In this document: positions 1-7,989 of the stretch, one piece after another | How the letters are laid out: each line of letters begins with the position of its first letter | How positions within the stretch are numbered: the stretch's first letter is position 1 | Source of the DNA: Mariniblastus sp964414815 | GTDB lineage: Bacteria > Planctomycetota > Planctomycetia > Pirellulales > Pirellulaceae | Length of the DNA: 64,000 nt | Direction: 5' to 3' | Assembly (NCBI GenBank): GCA_964414815.1 | Contig: CAYPXY010000002.1 | Coordinates: 62,001 to 126,000 of the forward strand | Translations under genes and position numbers: made by a program | Notes under the pieces: model-generated | What the model was told of the DNA's origin: nothing | Databases searched by the model: none | Seen by the model: only the letters and a program-made list of their open reading frames with translations

Positions 1-555
1 GATGTACTTGGGGAATACCAGCGATTGGATCTCCCGAGCTTCAGCGATCGCGGTCACGGCGAGATAAACCCCGATCGCTACGAAAATCATTGCGATTCGT
101 TTAAGATCGATGGCCTGCAAACGAATCGTGCGCATCACAAAGTACAAAACGACCGGCAGCATGTAGAAGAACAGCAACCGGGAAAGCGGCATGTTCTCAA
201 GGTACTTCCAGTCGTGCATCAGCGTATTGACCGTCAGCAGTACCAGCAACGAGAGGATTGCATAATCGCCACGATTGAGCGGGCGAAGGTTCTCCCTGCC
301 TTGCAGATAATGCACCCCGCACAAGCCCGCCAGGACCATCAACAGGCCCCGATCAATCGTCAACGGAATCGGTCCGGCTTTCAGATGAAAGAAGTCGTAG
401 CCGACCACCACCGTCGCGGCAATCACTCCGATTCCGAGTAGCGGCAACGGATGGGCGCGAAGCGGTTGCCAAATCGATTGCACAAACGGCTGACGCAACG
501 CCACCACCGACCAGACGGCGGCCACAGGGATCGCAAGTAGGAGCAGGAATTCCAT
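1..555 (-). CDS. O-antigen-ligase-like polytopic membrane protein (N-terminal part, runs off the window)
   Basis: Reading the complement from ATG at 555 gives an open frame of 185 codons that continues past base 1, so only the N-terminus is present. It begins MEFLLLLAIPVAAVWSVVAL and alternates hydrophobic helices with short polar loops. There are at least four or five segments, including GIGVIAATVVVGYDFF, GLLMVLAGLCGV, YAILSLLVLLTVN and LLFFYMLPVVLYFVM. The spacing, the HDWKY loop and the RAxxIDLKRI stretch before another helix resemble the N-terminal half of O-antigen ligase/polymerase (Wzy/WaaL-type) proteins common in planctomycetes. Such proteins join or polymerise surface polysaccharide at the membrane. 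The membrane topology is seen; the family is inferred because the diagnostic large periplasmic loop lies outside the window. Confidence 0.7.
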   Translation of the reverse strand, partial: MEFLLLLAIPVAAVWSVVALRQPFVQSIWQPLRAHPLPLLGIGVIAATVVVGYDFFHLKAGPIPLTIDRGLLMVLAGLCGVHYLQGRENLRPLNRGDYAILSLLVLLTVNTLMHDWKYLENMPLSRLLFFYMLPVVLYFVMRTIRLQAIDLKRIAMIFVAIGVYLAVTAIAEAREIQSLVFPKYI

Positions 556-1123
556 TTTTTGGTCAGTCGTCCGTGATCAGTAGTCAGTTTTTTACTCATC
601 GTCCCGTTCAACGGGCTAGATAACCGGTGTTTCAAAATCACCAACCGTTACGATTGTTCGATTCGGTGGTTGGAAATGGGGATCTATGCGGCCGGTGTAA
701 CCGGAAAAATTGATACCGGCCCGCGATGGAACGTTTAGCCTCTACAGACTTGAAGCCCGGGTGACCTTGTATCACCCAGGCTCAAGCCAACCTTCGGAGA
801 TTGTGTGTCACCGAGTGGTGACGGGGTGCCACCGAGTGGTGGCGAATGGGAGAAGAGAGTCAAGGTCGAACGGACGATTGAGATCCAGCAATCGAAGTTC
901 GAACTTTGAAGAGTTGCCTTGTAAGGCAAACAAAGCAAATGCACCAAGCGTGCCAATCGACTGGCAAGCCTGAAAGTACGAGATATTCGCAAAAAACTCA
1001 AGTTTTGATACGTCGCTGACGAATCGTGTTGATTTTAATCAACAGTCTGTTTCAAAAAGGCAGCGCATGGTTTTCGAAGTTGTTCAGTCGCTGCAACACG
1101 AGAGAGTTCTTCGCAAGTAGAAG

Positions 1124-1204
1124 GAACGCAAAGACGCTATGGCGCAAAGCCGCAATGAATTTCTCTTATAACTTCGCGCCTTCGCGTCCCTGCGCCCTTG
1201 CGTT
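1124..1204. repeat. Palindromic repeat (AACGCAAAGACGC family)
   Basis: The left arm at 1124-1153 (AACGCAAAGACGCTATGGCG...) pairs imperfectly with the right arm at 1171-1204 (CTTCGCGCCTTCGCGTCCC...CTTGCGTT), with an AT-richer loop. Dispersed palindromes of this sequence type occur in several phyla. Only one copy is visible here. It lies just before the next palindromic element. Confidence 0.6.
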
Positions 1205-1322
1205 AAGGCGAGCGACAGATAAGAATCTGCCGGAAATGTAGGCGAGCCTCTCCGAGACTCGCAAGCTCGGCGTCTCGGAGAGACGCCGCTACATGGTAAG
1301 TTTTCATCTGCCGCTCGCCTAA
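1205..1322. repeat. 118-bp hairpin element, copy 1
   Basis: Terminal inverted repeats AGGCGAGCGACAGAT (1206-1220) and ATCTGCCGCTCGCCT (1306-1320) enclose a nested palindrome in which CTCTCCGAGA faces TCTCGGAGAG. A near-identical element lies at 10254-10371. No coding capacity; a REP/MITE-like element. Confidence 0.85.
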
Positions 1323-1374
1323 ATACTCTACAACCGATTGAACGCATTGGCGGATTGCATTCCATGGCGCCCCA

Positions 1375-2106
1375 TCAACCCGCTTTTCGTTTTTTATTTT
1401 GCGATCGAGCTTTCGACGCCCGCTTGGCTTTGGGAGGTGCGACCGCCTGATAGATAATGGTGTTCCTGTTTTTGCCAACGGCGGTGAGCGCGCCGATTTT
1501 TCGCATGACGTAGGCAATTTTTTGCGCGGTGTATCGCGGAACGGATAATGCTTCTGCCAGTCCTTTCGTATCAAATTCGGACGACCGCAATGCTTCCGGC
1601 AGCAACGCCACCAGATCGGACCGATCGGAAAAAATCGAAGTTTCAGAAATCTCCAGAATCTGCTGGTCTTTGACGAGATGGTCATTGGCTCGCCAGCGAC
1701 GTCGACGACCGTGGCCGGGGTAGCGGATTTCTTCGATCGAGATCAGCGGCACCAGCATGCGCAGATTCGGATGAGGGAAAATGCGAGTGAAGTACAACAG
1801 TTCATCAAAGAAATCAAAAACCGATCCGGAGTAAGGGCTCCATCTCCGATCGACTTCTTTCCCGTCAATGGCATCGAGTTTGATCAGTCGTTTGCGAACA
1901 ATGATCGGCTTTACCACGTCCAGCTTGTAACCGTCGGCCAACAAGTTCTCGATCTTGGTTCGGATCGACGACAGGCTGCTGCGCTGTACCTCCACCAGCC
2001 GATCTTGGTTGACCACGTCGATCCGGTAGCGCCCCACTCGCACTTCTATTGGGGCATTTGCTTCCCTAAAGTGCTCCTTCAGTTGCTGATGTAATGTTGT
2101 CTCCAT
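1375..2106 (-). CDS. Conserved hypothetical with CoiA/PD-(D/E)XK-like nuclease motif
   Basis: A 243-aa protein starting METTLHQQLKEHF at 2106, read on the complement. The open frame extends further upstream, but that part lies antisense to cysK, so this ATG is preferred. Near residues 20-45 the string RVGRYRIDVV followed by LVEVQRSSLSSI resembles the D...E-x-Q-x-S core of CoiA-like PD-(D/E)XK nucleases. The middle contains FDFFDELLYFTRIFPHPNL. The C-terminal half (LPEALRSSEFDTKGLAEAL, then YTAQKIAYVMRKIGAL) looks like a winged-helix DNA-binding fold, and the tail is basic (KRASKARSQNKKRKAG). The motifs are seen; the nuclease or DNA-binding role is inferred. It is divergently oriented from cysK with a gap of about 120 bp. 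Confidence 0.7.
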   Translation of the reverse strand: METTLHQQLKEHFREANAPIEVRVGRYRIDVVNQDRLVEVQRSSLSSIRTKIENLLADGYKLDVVKPIIVRKRLIKLDAIDGKEVDRRWSPYSGSVFDFFDELLYFTRIFPHPNLRMLVPLISIEEIRYPGHGRRRRWRANDHLVKDQQILEISETSIFSDRSDLVALLPEALRSSEFDTKGLAEALSVPRYTAQKIAYVMRKIGALTAVGKNRNTIIYQAVAPPKAKRASKARSQNKKRKAG

Positions 2107-2226
2107 ACGCGAAATTGCTATACTGTCTGGCTTCGTGAACATCCGATCGCGATGCCGGACGTAGGGCCTGCGAAATGGTTTTGTGACCTGTCTCTTCCGG
2201 CCAACCATACCTGAAGGAAGCCATTC

Positions 2227-3195
2227 ATGTCCACATCGACTTATCGTGGAATTCAATCTGAAATTACTCATTGCATCGGCAATACACCCTTGGTTCAGCT
2301 CCACCGGGTGACGGAAGGTTGTCACGCAACGGTCGTTGCCAAGGTCGAGAGCTTCAATCCGATGTGGAGCGTCAAAGACCGGATCGGCCGGGCGATGATC
2401 GACGCCGCCGAACGTGACGGAAAGATTACCGAAGACACCATCATCATCGAACCCACCAGCGGCAATACCGGAATCGCGCTGGCCTATGTGTGTGCCGCCC
2501 GGGGGTACAAGATGAAGGTGACGATGCCCGAAAGCATGTCCGTTGAGCGCCGCCGTTTGATTGCTGCGCTCGGTGCAGAAGTGATTCTGACGCCGGCCGC
2601 CGAAGGAATGCCGGGTGCGATTCGCAAGGCGACGGAACTGGTCAACTCGAATTCGAACTATTTCATGCCCCAACAGTTTGCCAATCCAGCCAATCCGGAG
2701 ATCCATCGCCAAACGACCGCAAAAGAACTTTGGCACGACACCAATGGCGACATCGATATCCTGGTCGCAGGCGTCGGCACGGGGGGCACGATTACTGGCT
2801 GCGGTGAAGTTCTCAAGTCCCGCAAACCGTCTATTCAAATCATTGCGGTGGAGCCTGCCAATAGCCCGGTCATTACCCAGCGGCGAAAGGGAGAGGATCT
2901 CAAGCCGGGTCGTCACACACTGCAAGGAATCGGGGCCGGTTTTATTCCCGATGTTCTCAATGTGGATATCATCGACGAAGTGGTCACCGTGAAGGATGAA
3001 GATTGTGTCGCGATGGCCCGCAAGCTCGCGACCGATGAAGGCATCTTCTGTGGCATGAGCAGCGGCGCCGCAGTCACCGCTGCCGTCGAAGTCGCAATGC
3101 GTCCGGAGAACGACGGAAAACTGATTGTCGTCGTGTTGCCCGACCTTGGCGAACGATACCTTTCAACGCCGCTGTACGCGTTTGAGCCTCAGTAG
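2227..3195 (+). CDS. cysK: Cysteine synthase (O-acetylserine sulfhydrylase)
   Basis: 322 aa, full length for the family. It makes L-cysteine from O-acetylserine and sulfide with PLP in the cytoplasm. The PLP lysine is K50 in NPMWSVKDR, the substrate-binding loop TSGNTG lies at residues 77-82, and the phosphate-binding glycine loop GVGTGGT at 182-188. FCGMSSGAA and PDLGERYLST near the C-terminus are also typical. Met replaces the usual Gly in the NPxxSVKDR motif. GAAGGA about 10 bases before the ATG is a plausible ribosome binding site. The gene is single: its neighbours run on the opposite strand. A cystathionine beta-synthase-like PLP enzyme is the alternative, but no CBS or haem domain is present. 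Confidence 0.93.
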   Translation: MSTSTYRGIQSEITHCIGNTPLVQLHRVTEGCHATVVAKVESFNPMWSVKDRIGRAMIDAAERDGKITEDTIIIEPTSGNTGIALAYVCAARGYKMKVTMPESMSVERRRLIAALGAEVILTPAAEGMPGAIRKATELVNSNSNYFMPQQFANPANPEIHRQTTAKELWHDTNGDIDILVAGVGTGGTITGCGEVLKSRKPSIQIIAVEPANSPVITQRRKGEDLKPGRHTLQGIGAGFIPDVLNVDIIDEVVTVKDEDCVAMARKLATDEGIFCGMSSGAAVTAAVEVAMRPENDGKLIVVVLPDLGERYLSTPLYAFEPQ

Positions 3196-3197
3196 AG

Positions 3198-4058
3198 CTA
3201 CCGGTACATATCATACGGATCGTCGGACTGCTCGCTGGAAAAATGGGCCAGAAAATCCTTGGTGGCGATCCCCACGCCTGCACCGAGTAGTCCGATGGCC
3301 AATACCATGACCGGGATTCGCAGGCGGATCGAACGGGCACAAAGTCCGAGTGCCAGTAGTCCGAATCCCAGCAGGATCGCAACGTCCAGCCGCAATTCTG
3401 AAAAAGCGTGCGCCAGTCCAATCAGCGCAGCGGCGAGGGCACTGGCGACCGAAGCGTATTTTCCAGTGACGATCCACCCGCCTAACGCGGCCACTGCAAT
3501 GGCGCTTCCGAGCGCCCCGTAAGTCATGCTGCCAGACATGCCGACGCATACTGAGGCCGCCACAATGGCCAGGATGAGGGAAAGCGAATTGCCCCAATGA
3601 TATCGGTCGTCCGGCGGTGTGGTGAACGAATGAAGTAGCCAGATGGCTGCGATGCCCAAACCCCAAAGCCCAATCGGAGTCAGCCCCGCCATCGTATACG
3701 TGGCCGGCCGGATGAACGCAGTTCCCCACAGCATCCACAGCGGCGCCGCAATGCAGATCGCAGCACCGATGATCCAGCCGACAATCCGTCCCTTGGGCCA
3801 TCGCGTCAACGAAGTTGCAATCGCAAGTCCGATCGCGAGTAGGGGCAGCCAATCGACGGCTTCGTGCGGTTTGATCAATCGCTGAAAAAAAGTTGCATGC
3901 CCCAACTTTACAAATGGAACCGCCAAAGCAATTCCAAATGCCGCTCCCCAGGTCGCGCTGGTGATACGGGAAACCTTCAGTTGCTTCAAGAAGAAACCCA
4001 AAATCGCCGCAACCGCCAGCGCGATGAAGAGTCCAGTGAAAATGGAAGTGTTTGACAT
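3198..4058 (-). CDS. Polytopic membrane protein of unknown function
   Basis: 286 aa, beginning MSNTSIFTGLFIALAVAAILG. About eight to nine hydrophobic segments cover almost the whole length, for example WGAAFGIALAVPFVKLG, WLPLLAIGLAIATSL, GWIIGAAICIAAPLWMLWG, SLILAIVAASVCVGMSG and IPVMVLAIGLLGAGVGIA. The tail is short and acidic (EQSDDPYDMYR). I recognise no family. The gene is convergent with cysK: the stops are two bases apart, so the two transcripts probably meet here. Codon phase and the hydrophobic pattern make this strand the real one; the long frames in other phases are shadows. Confidence 0.75.
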   Translation of the reverse strand: MSNTSIFTGLFIALAVAAILGFFLKQLKVSRITSATWGAAFGIALAVPFVKLGHATFFQRLIKPHEAVDWLPLLAIGLAIATSLTRWPKGRIVGWIIGAAICIAAPLWMLWGTAFIRPATYTMAGLTPIGLWGLGIAAIWLLHSFTTPPDDRYHWGNSLSLILAIVAASVCVGMSGSMTYGALGSAIAVAALGGWIVTGKYASVASALAAALIGLAHAFSELRLDVAILLGFGLLALGLCARSIRLRIPVMVLAIGLLGAGVGIATKDFLAHFSSEQSDDPYDMYR

Positions 4059-4582
4059 TCAACAACCTGTAGAAAGATGGATGGATCGCCCGTGGATTGT
4101 AAGCATCGCAGATTGGAAACGCGAGACCACGGTCCACCATTCGAGCGCTCGTTTGGCCGCAAGCCGAAGCCGACCTCCAGTCGTTTGCCGCAACCGTAAG
4201 AATCCGATCAACCAATGATTGAAACCGGAAGTTCGAAATGTGGTCGGTGCAGGCGCGACGGCAGGGTGCAGTTTCCGTATGTAGTAGGCCGGAACAAGGT
4301 CGTGGGAGTTCAGGCCACCCTACCGCTGTATTTGCCACCGCGACCGCAGTTCCAACATCGCCACGGGTTCTTGCCGGAACTGCGCAAACGCTCAAAGACC
4401 AGCGGAATGGCTTGCTCTATTCAGCGTTTGCTTGTTCCGGCCTACTTGTTGGTACAACTTCAAAACGCGCCTCTGGGGATTGCCGATCGAGCGTTTTAGG
4501 TGTTGCAGATCCTTATCGAACTCCGCGAGTTGCGGTAGAATACAAGGACATTTCGGGGCGGGTATCTGATCAGGAGATAAAA
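4059..4582. repeat. Gene-free stretch with composite dispersed repeat
   Basis: It contains GGCCGCAAGCCGAAGCCGAC (about 4153-4172), the core GGCGCGACGGCAGGGTGC (4252-4269), then GTAGGCCGGAACAAGGTCG (4284) facing TTGTTCCGGCCTAC (4432-4445). GCCACCGCGACCGCAGTTCC lies at 4334-4353, and a GGGGATTGCCGATCG piece near 4478 matches the elements at 40 and 50 kb in reverse. The right end (4500-4582) presumably holds the promoter of the following gene. Confidence 0.7.
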
Positions 4583-5578
4583 ATGCGAGCACACGTTCTG
4601 ACTGAATTGAAAACCCCCTTGCAACTGCAAGACGTGCCCGATCCCCAGGTGGAAGCCGAATCGGTGGTCATCAAATTGAAATCGGCAGCACTGAACCGGC
4701 GAGATTACTGGATCACGCAAGGTCGTTATCCGGGCATCGTGTTACCGCTGGTGTTGGGCTCGGATGGTGTGGGTGAGGTGATCGCGGCGGGGACCAACGC
4801 AGGACTCACTCCGAGCAGCGACGAAGTGATTATCAATCCGGGCTGGGATTGGGGCGACGATGAGAAAGCTCAATCGGACCATTTCACCATCCTCGGCTTG
4901 CCGCATCCAGGAACACTGGCGGAGTTGATCAAGGTTCCTGCAAGATACGTTCATCCCAAACCGGCCCATCTCGATACCGCTCAAGCCGCCGCGTTGCCGC
5001 TGGCCGGTCTGACCGCTTGGCGTGGAATTTTTACGCGTGGAAAGTTGCAGGCCGGTGAGAACGTGCTGGTCACGGGTGCCGGTGGCGGTGTGGCGACGTT
5101 TGCCGTGCAGTTTGCGGTCGCCGCAGGAGCCAATGTTTTTGTGACTTCTTCTTCAGAAGAAAAAATCGCCAGTGCGATCAAGCTCGGGGCGAAGCAGGGT
5201 TTCAATTACCGGAACACCGATTGGGCAAAGGAGCTTGCACGGCAAGTCGGGCCGATCGATCTGACTTTCGACGGGGCGGGCGGAAATGGCTACAACGATC
5301 TGATGGAAGTCGCCGCATCGGGTGGGCGAATTGTGAACTACGGAGGCACCAATGGAGCGCCCGAGAAGTGTGATATTTTTCGAGTGTATTGGAAACAACT
5401 GAACTTGCTGGGATCGACGATGGGATCGGAGCAGGATTTCGCGGCTATGTTGAAATTTGTTTCCGATAAGCAAATCATGCCCGCAATTGATCGCATTTTT
5501 GATTTTCAGGACGCCAACGCCGCCATGCAGCGGATGTCGGAATGCGATCAGTTTGGTAAACTAGTGATTCGAGTTTAG
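4583..5578 (+). CDS. Zinc-independent MDR alcohol dehydrogenase/quinone oxidoreductase
   Basis: 331 aa from ATG 4583; AGGAG about eight bases upstream decides this start over longer in-frame extensions. A GroES-like N-terminus (ALNRRDYWITQGRYP, LVLGSDGVGEV) is followed by a Rossmann domain with VTGAGGGVATFAVQFA near residue 160 that binds NAD(P). The structural-zinc cysteine cluster of classical alcohol dehydrogenases is missing, so it belongs with the quinone-oxidoreductase/enoyl-reductase branch of the medium-chain superfamily. It would reduce a quinone, enal or similar substrate with NADPH; the exact substrate cannot be read. It stands alone between a repeat island and a hairpin element 30 bp after its stop. 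Confidence 0.85.
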   Translation: MRAHVLTELKTPLQLQDVPDPQVEAESVVIKLKSAALNRRDYWITQGRYPGIVLPLVLGSDGVGEVIAAGTNAGLTPSSDEVIINPGWDWGDDEKAQSDHFTILGLPHPGTLAELIKVPARYVHPKPAHLDTAQAAALPLAGLTAWRGIFTRGKLQAGENVLVTGAGGGVATFAVQFAVAAGANVFVTSSSEEKIASAIKLGAKQGFNYRNTDWAKELARQVGPIDLTFDGAGGNGYNDLMEVAASGGRIVNYGGTNGAPEKCDIFRVYWKQLNLLGSTMGSEQDFAAMLKFVSDKQIMPAIDRIFDFQDANAAMQRMSECDQFGKLVIRV

Positions 5579-5607
5579 GAATTGTCCCGAAAGAACTTCC
5601 GTATTTC

Positions 5608-5681
5608 TCATAACCCGAAGCGTAAGCGAGGGACCACTCCAGCTTAGTTAGGCCGTCCCTCGCTTACGCTTCGGGTTATGA
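5608..5681. repeat. Palindromic repeat, CCCTCGCTTACGCTTCGGG family, copy 1
   Basis: Arms of about 26 bp, TAACCCGAAGCGTAAGCGAG and its complement, flank a loop CCACTCCAGCTTAGTTAGGC. It lies 30 bp after the preceding stop and could form a terminator-like stem. Other copies are at 26391, 30831, 53832 and 56928. The loop is the reverse complement of the loop in the 56928 copy, so the element has an orientation. Confidence 0.93.
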
Positions 5682-5736
5682 TTTCCACCAGGCCATCCCC
5701 CGAACCCCCACCCCCGAACCCCGAACCCCCAATCTC

Positions 5737-7188
5737 ATGAACCGACGCAAATTTTTGACTTCGTCCGTGGCCGCCACTGTTTCTACCGGCTTCATGCTTT
5801 CGACCCCTGCAAAGCGATTGTGGGCGGCCAACAAAAATGATTCGGTCAATCTGGGCTTCATCAGTTGTGGAGGCAGGGCAGGGGATCTGGCGAATACGTT
5901 TTCGAAACTCGAGGGCGTCAACGTTGCGGGGCTGTGCGATCCTGACACTCGGCGGATCGAAATCATGCGGCACAAATTTCCGAAAGCGAATGCCTGTGTC
6001 GATATGCGGGATCTTTTAAGCTCGGAAGGGATTGATGCGGTTGTGATTGCAACGACTAACCATTGGCATTGTCTTGCGGCGATCTGGGCAATGGAAGCAG
6101 GCAAAGATGTCTACGTAGAAAAACCGCTTTCGCATTCCCAATGGGAGGGTGAGCAAACGGTTGCGGCAGCCCGGCAGTACAATCGCATCTGTCAGGTCGG
6201 TACGCAACAGCGTTCCGATCCGATGCAGGCCGCGATCAAAAACTTTTTGCATCAGGAAAAAGCAATCGGCGAGATCAAGGTCACTCGTGTCAATCGGTAC
6301 GGAGTTCGCGGCTCGATCGGCCGACGCGATACTCCGCTGGAGATCGATAAAGATGTCGCCTACGATCTGTGGCTCGGGCCAGCACAGGATTTGCCCGTCT
6401 TCAGAAAGCAACTCCATTACGATTGGCACTGGGTGTGGAACACGGGAGCGGGCGAGATGGGGAACTGGGGCGTTCATGTGCTCGACGATGTTCGCAACAA
6501 CGTCTTTCAAGACAAGGTTACGGTTCCCAAACGAATTATCGCCGGCGGTGGACGTTTTGTCTGGGATGACGCGGGCGAAACACCGAATGTCCATTTTGCA
6601 TACTTCGATACGGGCAGTTCACCCGTGTTGATCGGGCTGTCCAACCTGCCCGCGACGCCGGATGAAAAACGACCCGCATCGCACCCGGGGCCGGACAGCG
6701 GCTATGTGGTGTACTGCGAAGGAGGTCGGCTGGAAGGTCAACGAGGTTCTGCGGTTGCCTACGACAACGACAACCAGTTGATCCAGAGATTCAAAGGCAA
6801 TGGCGGCGGCGGACAGGAGGCTCATGCACAGAACTTCATTGAAGCCGTTCGAACCCGCAACGCTTCCATGCTCAACGCCGATGTCGAAGTCGGGCACAAC
6901 AGTACGGGCTGGTGCAATCTGGCCAATATCGCTTGGCGTGTGGGCGGGGCATTCTCTCCCGATCAAGCCCGCGAGATCGATAACGAAACCTGGCAGAGCT
7001 TGTTGAGCGATACCCAGGAGCATCTGTCCGCGTACGATATCAAATTCGATCAGTCGCAAACCGTCTTTGGACCGATGCTCGAGCTCGATGTCGACACGCA
7101 GCGATTCACCGGAGAGCATGCCAATCTCGCCAACCGGTTCATCAAACGCGAGTACCGCGCCGGATACGAAGTACCGGCGCTGGTTTGA
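5737..7188 (+). CDS. Tat-exported Gfo/Idh/MocA family oxidoreductase
   Basis: 483 aa starting MNRRKFLTSSVAATVSTGFM, a twin-arginine signal (RRKFLT) followed by a hydrophobic stretch, so it is probably exported folded with its cofactor. The N-terminal Rossmann fold shows GFISCGGRAGDLA and LCDPD, and DVYVEKPLSHS is the EKP motif of the family, which binds NAD(P) and contributes a catalytic lysine. The C-terminal half (YDLWLGPAQD, GEMGNWGVHVLDD, HAQNFIEAVRTRN) is typical of planctomycete sugar-dehydrogenase-like members. The substrate is unknown, presumably a carbohydrate derivative. The leader before the ATG is a C-rich imperfect repeat (CCCCGAACCCC units) with no obvious Shine-Dalgarno. The Fic gene follows 15 bp downstream. 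Confidence 0.92.
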   Translation: MNRRKFLTSSVAATVSTGFMLSTPAKRLWAANKNDSVNLGFISCGGRAGDLANTFSKLEGVNVAGLCDPDTRRIEIMRHKFPKANACVDMRDLLSSEGIDAVVIATTNHWHCLAAIWAMEAGKDVYVEKPLSHSQWEGEQTVAAARQYNRICQVGTQQRSDPMQAAIKNFLHQEKAIGEIKVTRVNRYGVRGSIGRRDTPLEIDKDVAYDLWLGPAQDLPVFRKQLHYDWHWVWNTGAGEMGNWGVHVLDDVRNNVFQDKVTVPKRIIAGGGRFVWDDAGETPNVHFAYFDTGSSPVLIGLSNLPATPDEKRPASHPGPDSGYVVYCEGGRLEGQRGSAVAYDNDNQLIQRFKGNGGGGQEAHAQNFIEAVRTRNASMLNADVEVGHNSTGWCNLANIAWRVGGAFSPDQAREIDNETWQSLLSDTQEHLSAYDIKFDQSQTVFGPMLELDVDTQRFTGEHANLANRFIKREYRAGYEVPALV

Positions 7189-7203
7189 AATTTACTCCCA
7201 TCC

Positions 7204-7989
7204 ATGACGCCAGACTCGATCCAGACGCAGCTTCAACCGGTCCTTGACCGGCTGTCTGAGATGTTGGCACGATTGAAAAAACGAGTGCCGTTTCCTGAAG
7301 TATTTTCCAGGAGCCTCCAGCATAAGCTTGCGATTGAACTGACGCACGGTAGTGCCGCCATCGAAGGCAATACGTTGACACTTCGGGAAGCCCAGTTGTT
7401 GATTGATGAAGGGATTGCTCCTCAAGGAGCCAAGCAACTTCGAGAGATTCACGAAACCGTCAATCATCACAAGGCTGTTCTGTGTGTTCTCGAGCATGTA
7501 GAAAACAGGCAACCCATCGGGGAAGAGGCTATTTGCCAGCTACACCGTATCCTGATGGCGAACATTGACGACCGGACATCAGGCCGCTATCGCGATCAAA
7601 GCGTTTTTGTAACGGGTGCTCCGAGGCAACCGATGCGGCCCGAAAAGGTCGTCAGTGCGATGGTGGAACTGATCGAGTGGATCAACACGACTGACTCTCA
7701 TCCGGTTTTACTGGCCGGAGAAGCTCACTACCGTTTCGTCAAGATCCATCCATTCAATGATGGCAACGGTCGAACCGCCAGACTCTTGCTCAACTGGATT
7801 TTACTCCAGCGGGAATATCCGTTGACGGTGATTCCGGCAGAATACCGAAGCCGGTATATCACCAGTATCGACGATGCCGACCTCGAACAGCCCTTGGCAT
7901 ACTACCAGCTTCTTTGCGAGTGTGTTGAAAGCTCGCTCGATCAATATCTGTCGTTCTCAAAGTGGCCCCGCTGGCAAATGGGAGGTTAA
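7204..7989 (+). CDS. Fic family AMP-transferase-like protein
   Basis: 261 aa, a complete Fic fold. The catalytic motif HPFNDGNGRTAR is at residues 182-193, with the nucleophile-activating His182, and the inhibitory helix motif SAAIEG(N) lies at 50-56. The latter matches the (S/T)xxxE(G/N) signature of class II Fic enzymes, in which the glutamate blocks productive ATP binding. It therefore probably transfers AMP (or another nucleotide phosphate) to a hydroxyl of a protein target and is self-inhibited. No antitoxin gene is adjacent, and the built-in inhibitory helix would make one unnecessary. It may be co-transcribed with the oxidoreductase upstream. Its 3' end overlaps the convergent peptidase gene by 33 bp. 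Confidence 0.92.
   Translation: MTPDSIQTQLQPVLDRLSEMLARLKKRVPFPEVFSRSLQHKLAIELTHGSAAIEGNTLTLREAQLLIDEGIAPQGAKQLREIHETVNHHKAVLCVLEHVENRQPIGEEAICQLHRILMANIDDRTSGRYRDQSVFVTGAPRQPMRPEKVVSAMVELIEWINTTDSHPVLLAGEAHYRFVKIHPFNDGNGRTARLLLNWILLQREYPLTVIPAEYRSRYITSIDDADLEQPLAYYQLLCECVESSLDQYLSFSKWPRWQMGG

Larger units (their letters stand above)
556..1374. repeat. Gene-free stretch filled with palindromic repeats
   Basis: No credible gene. From left to right it holds short inverted pieces around 600-715. At 808-845 a CACCGAGTGGTG motif occurs twice with small variations. At 1124-1204 there is a hairpin with arms AACGCAAAGACGC and GCGCCCTTGCGTT. At 1205-1322 lies an element described separately. The small reading frames here are low-complexity translations of these repeats. 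Confidence 0.7.

Noticed and set aside
2107..2925. Upstream extension of the nuclease-like gene on the complement, overlapping cysK
   Set aside because: cysK is unambiguous on the plus strand; the extension is its antisense shadow and has no family features.
3211..4395. Long open frame on the complement over the membrane protein
   Set aside because: Cys/Arg/His-rich frame-shifted shadow of the 286-aa membrane protein.
4238..4582. N-terminal extension of the MDR oxidoreductase
   Set aside because: It translates a dispersed repeat; ATG 4583 has a good ribosome binding site.
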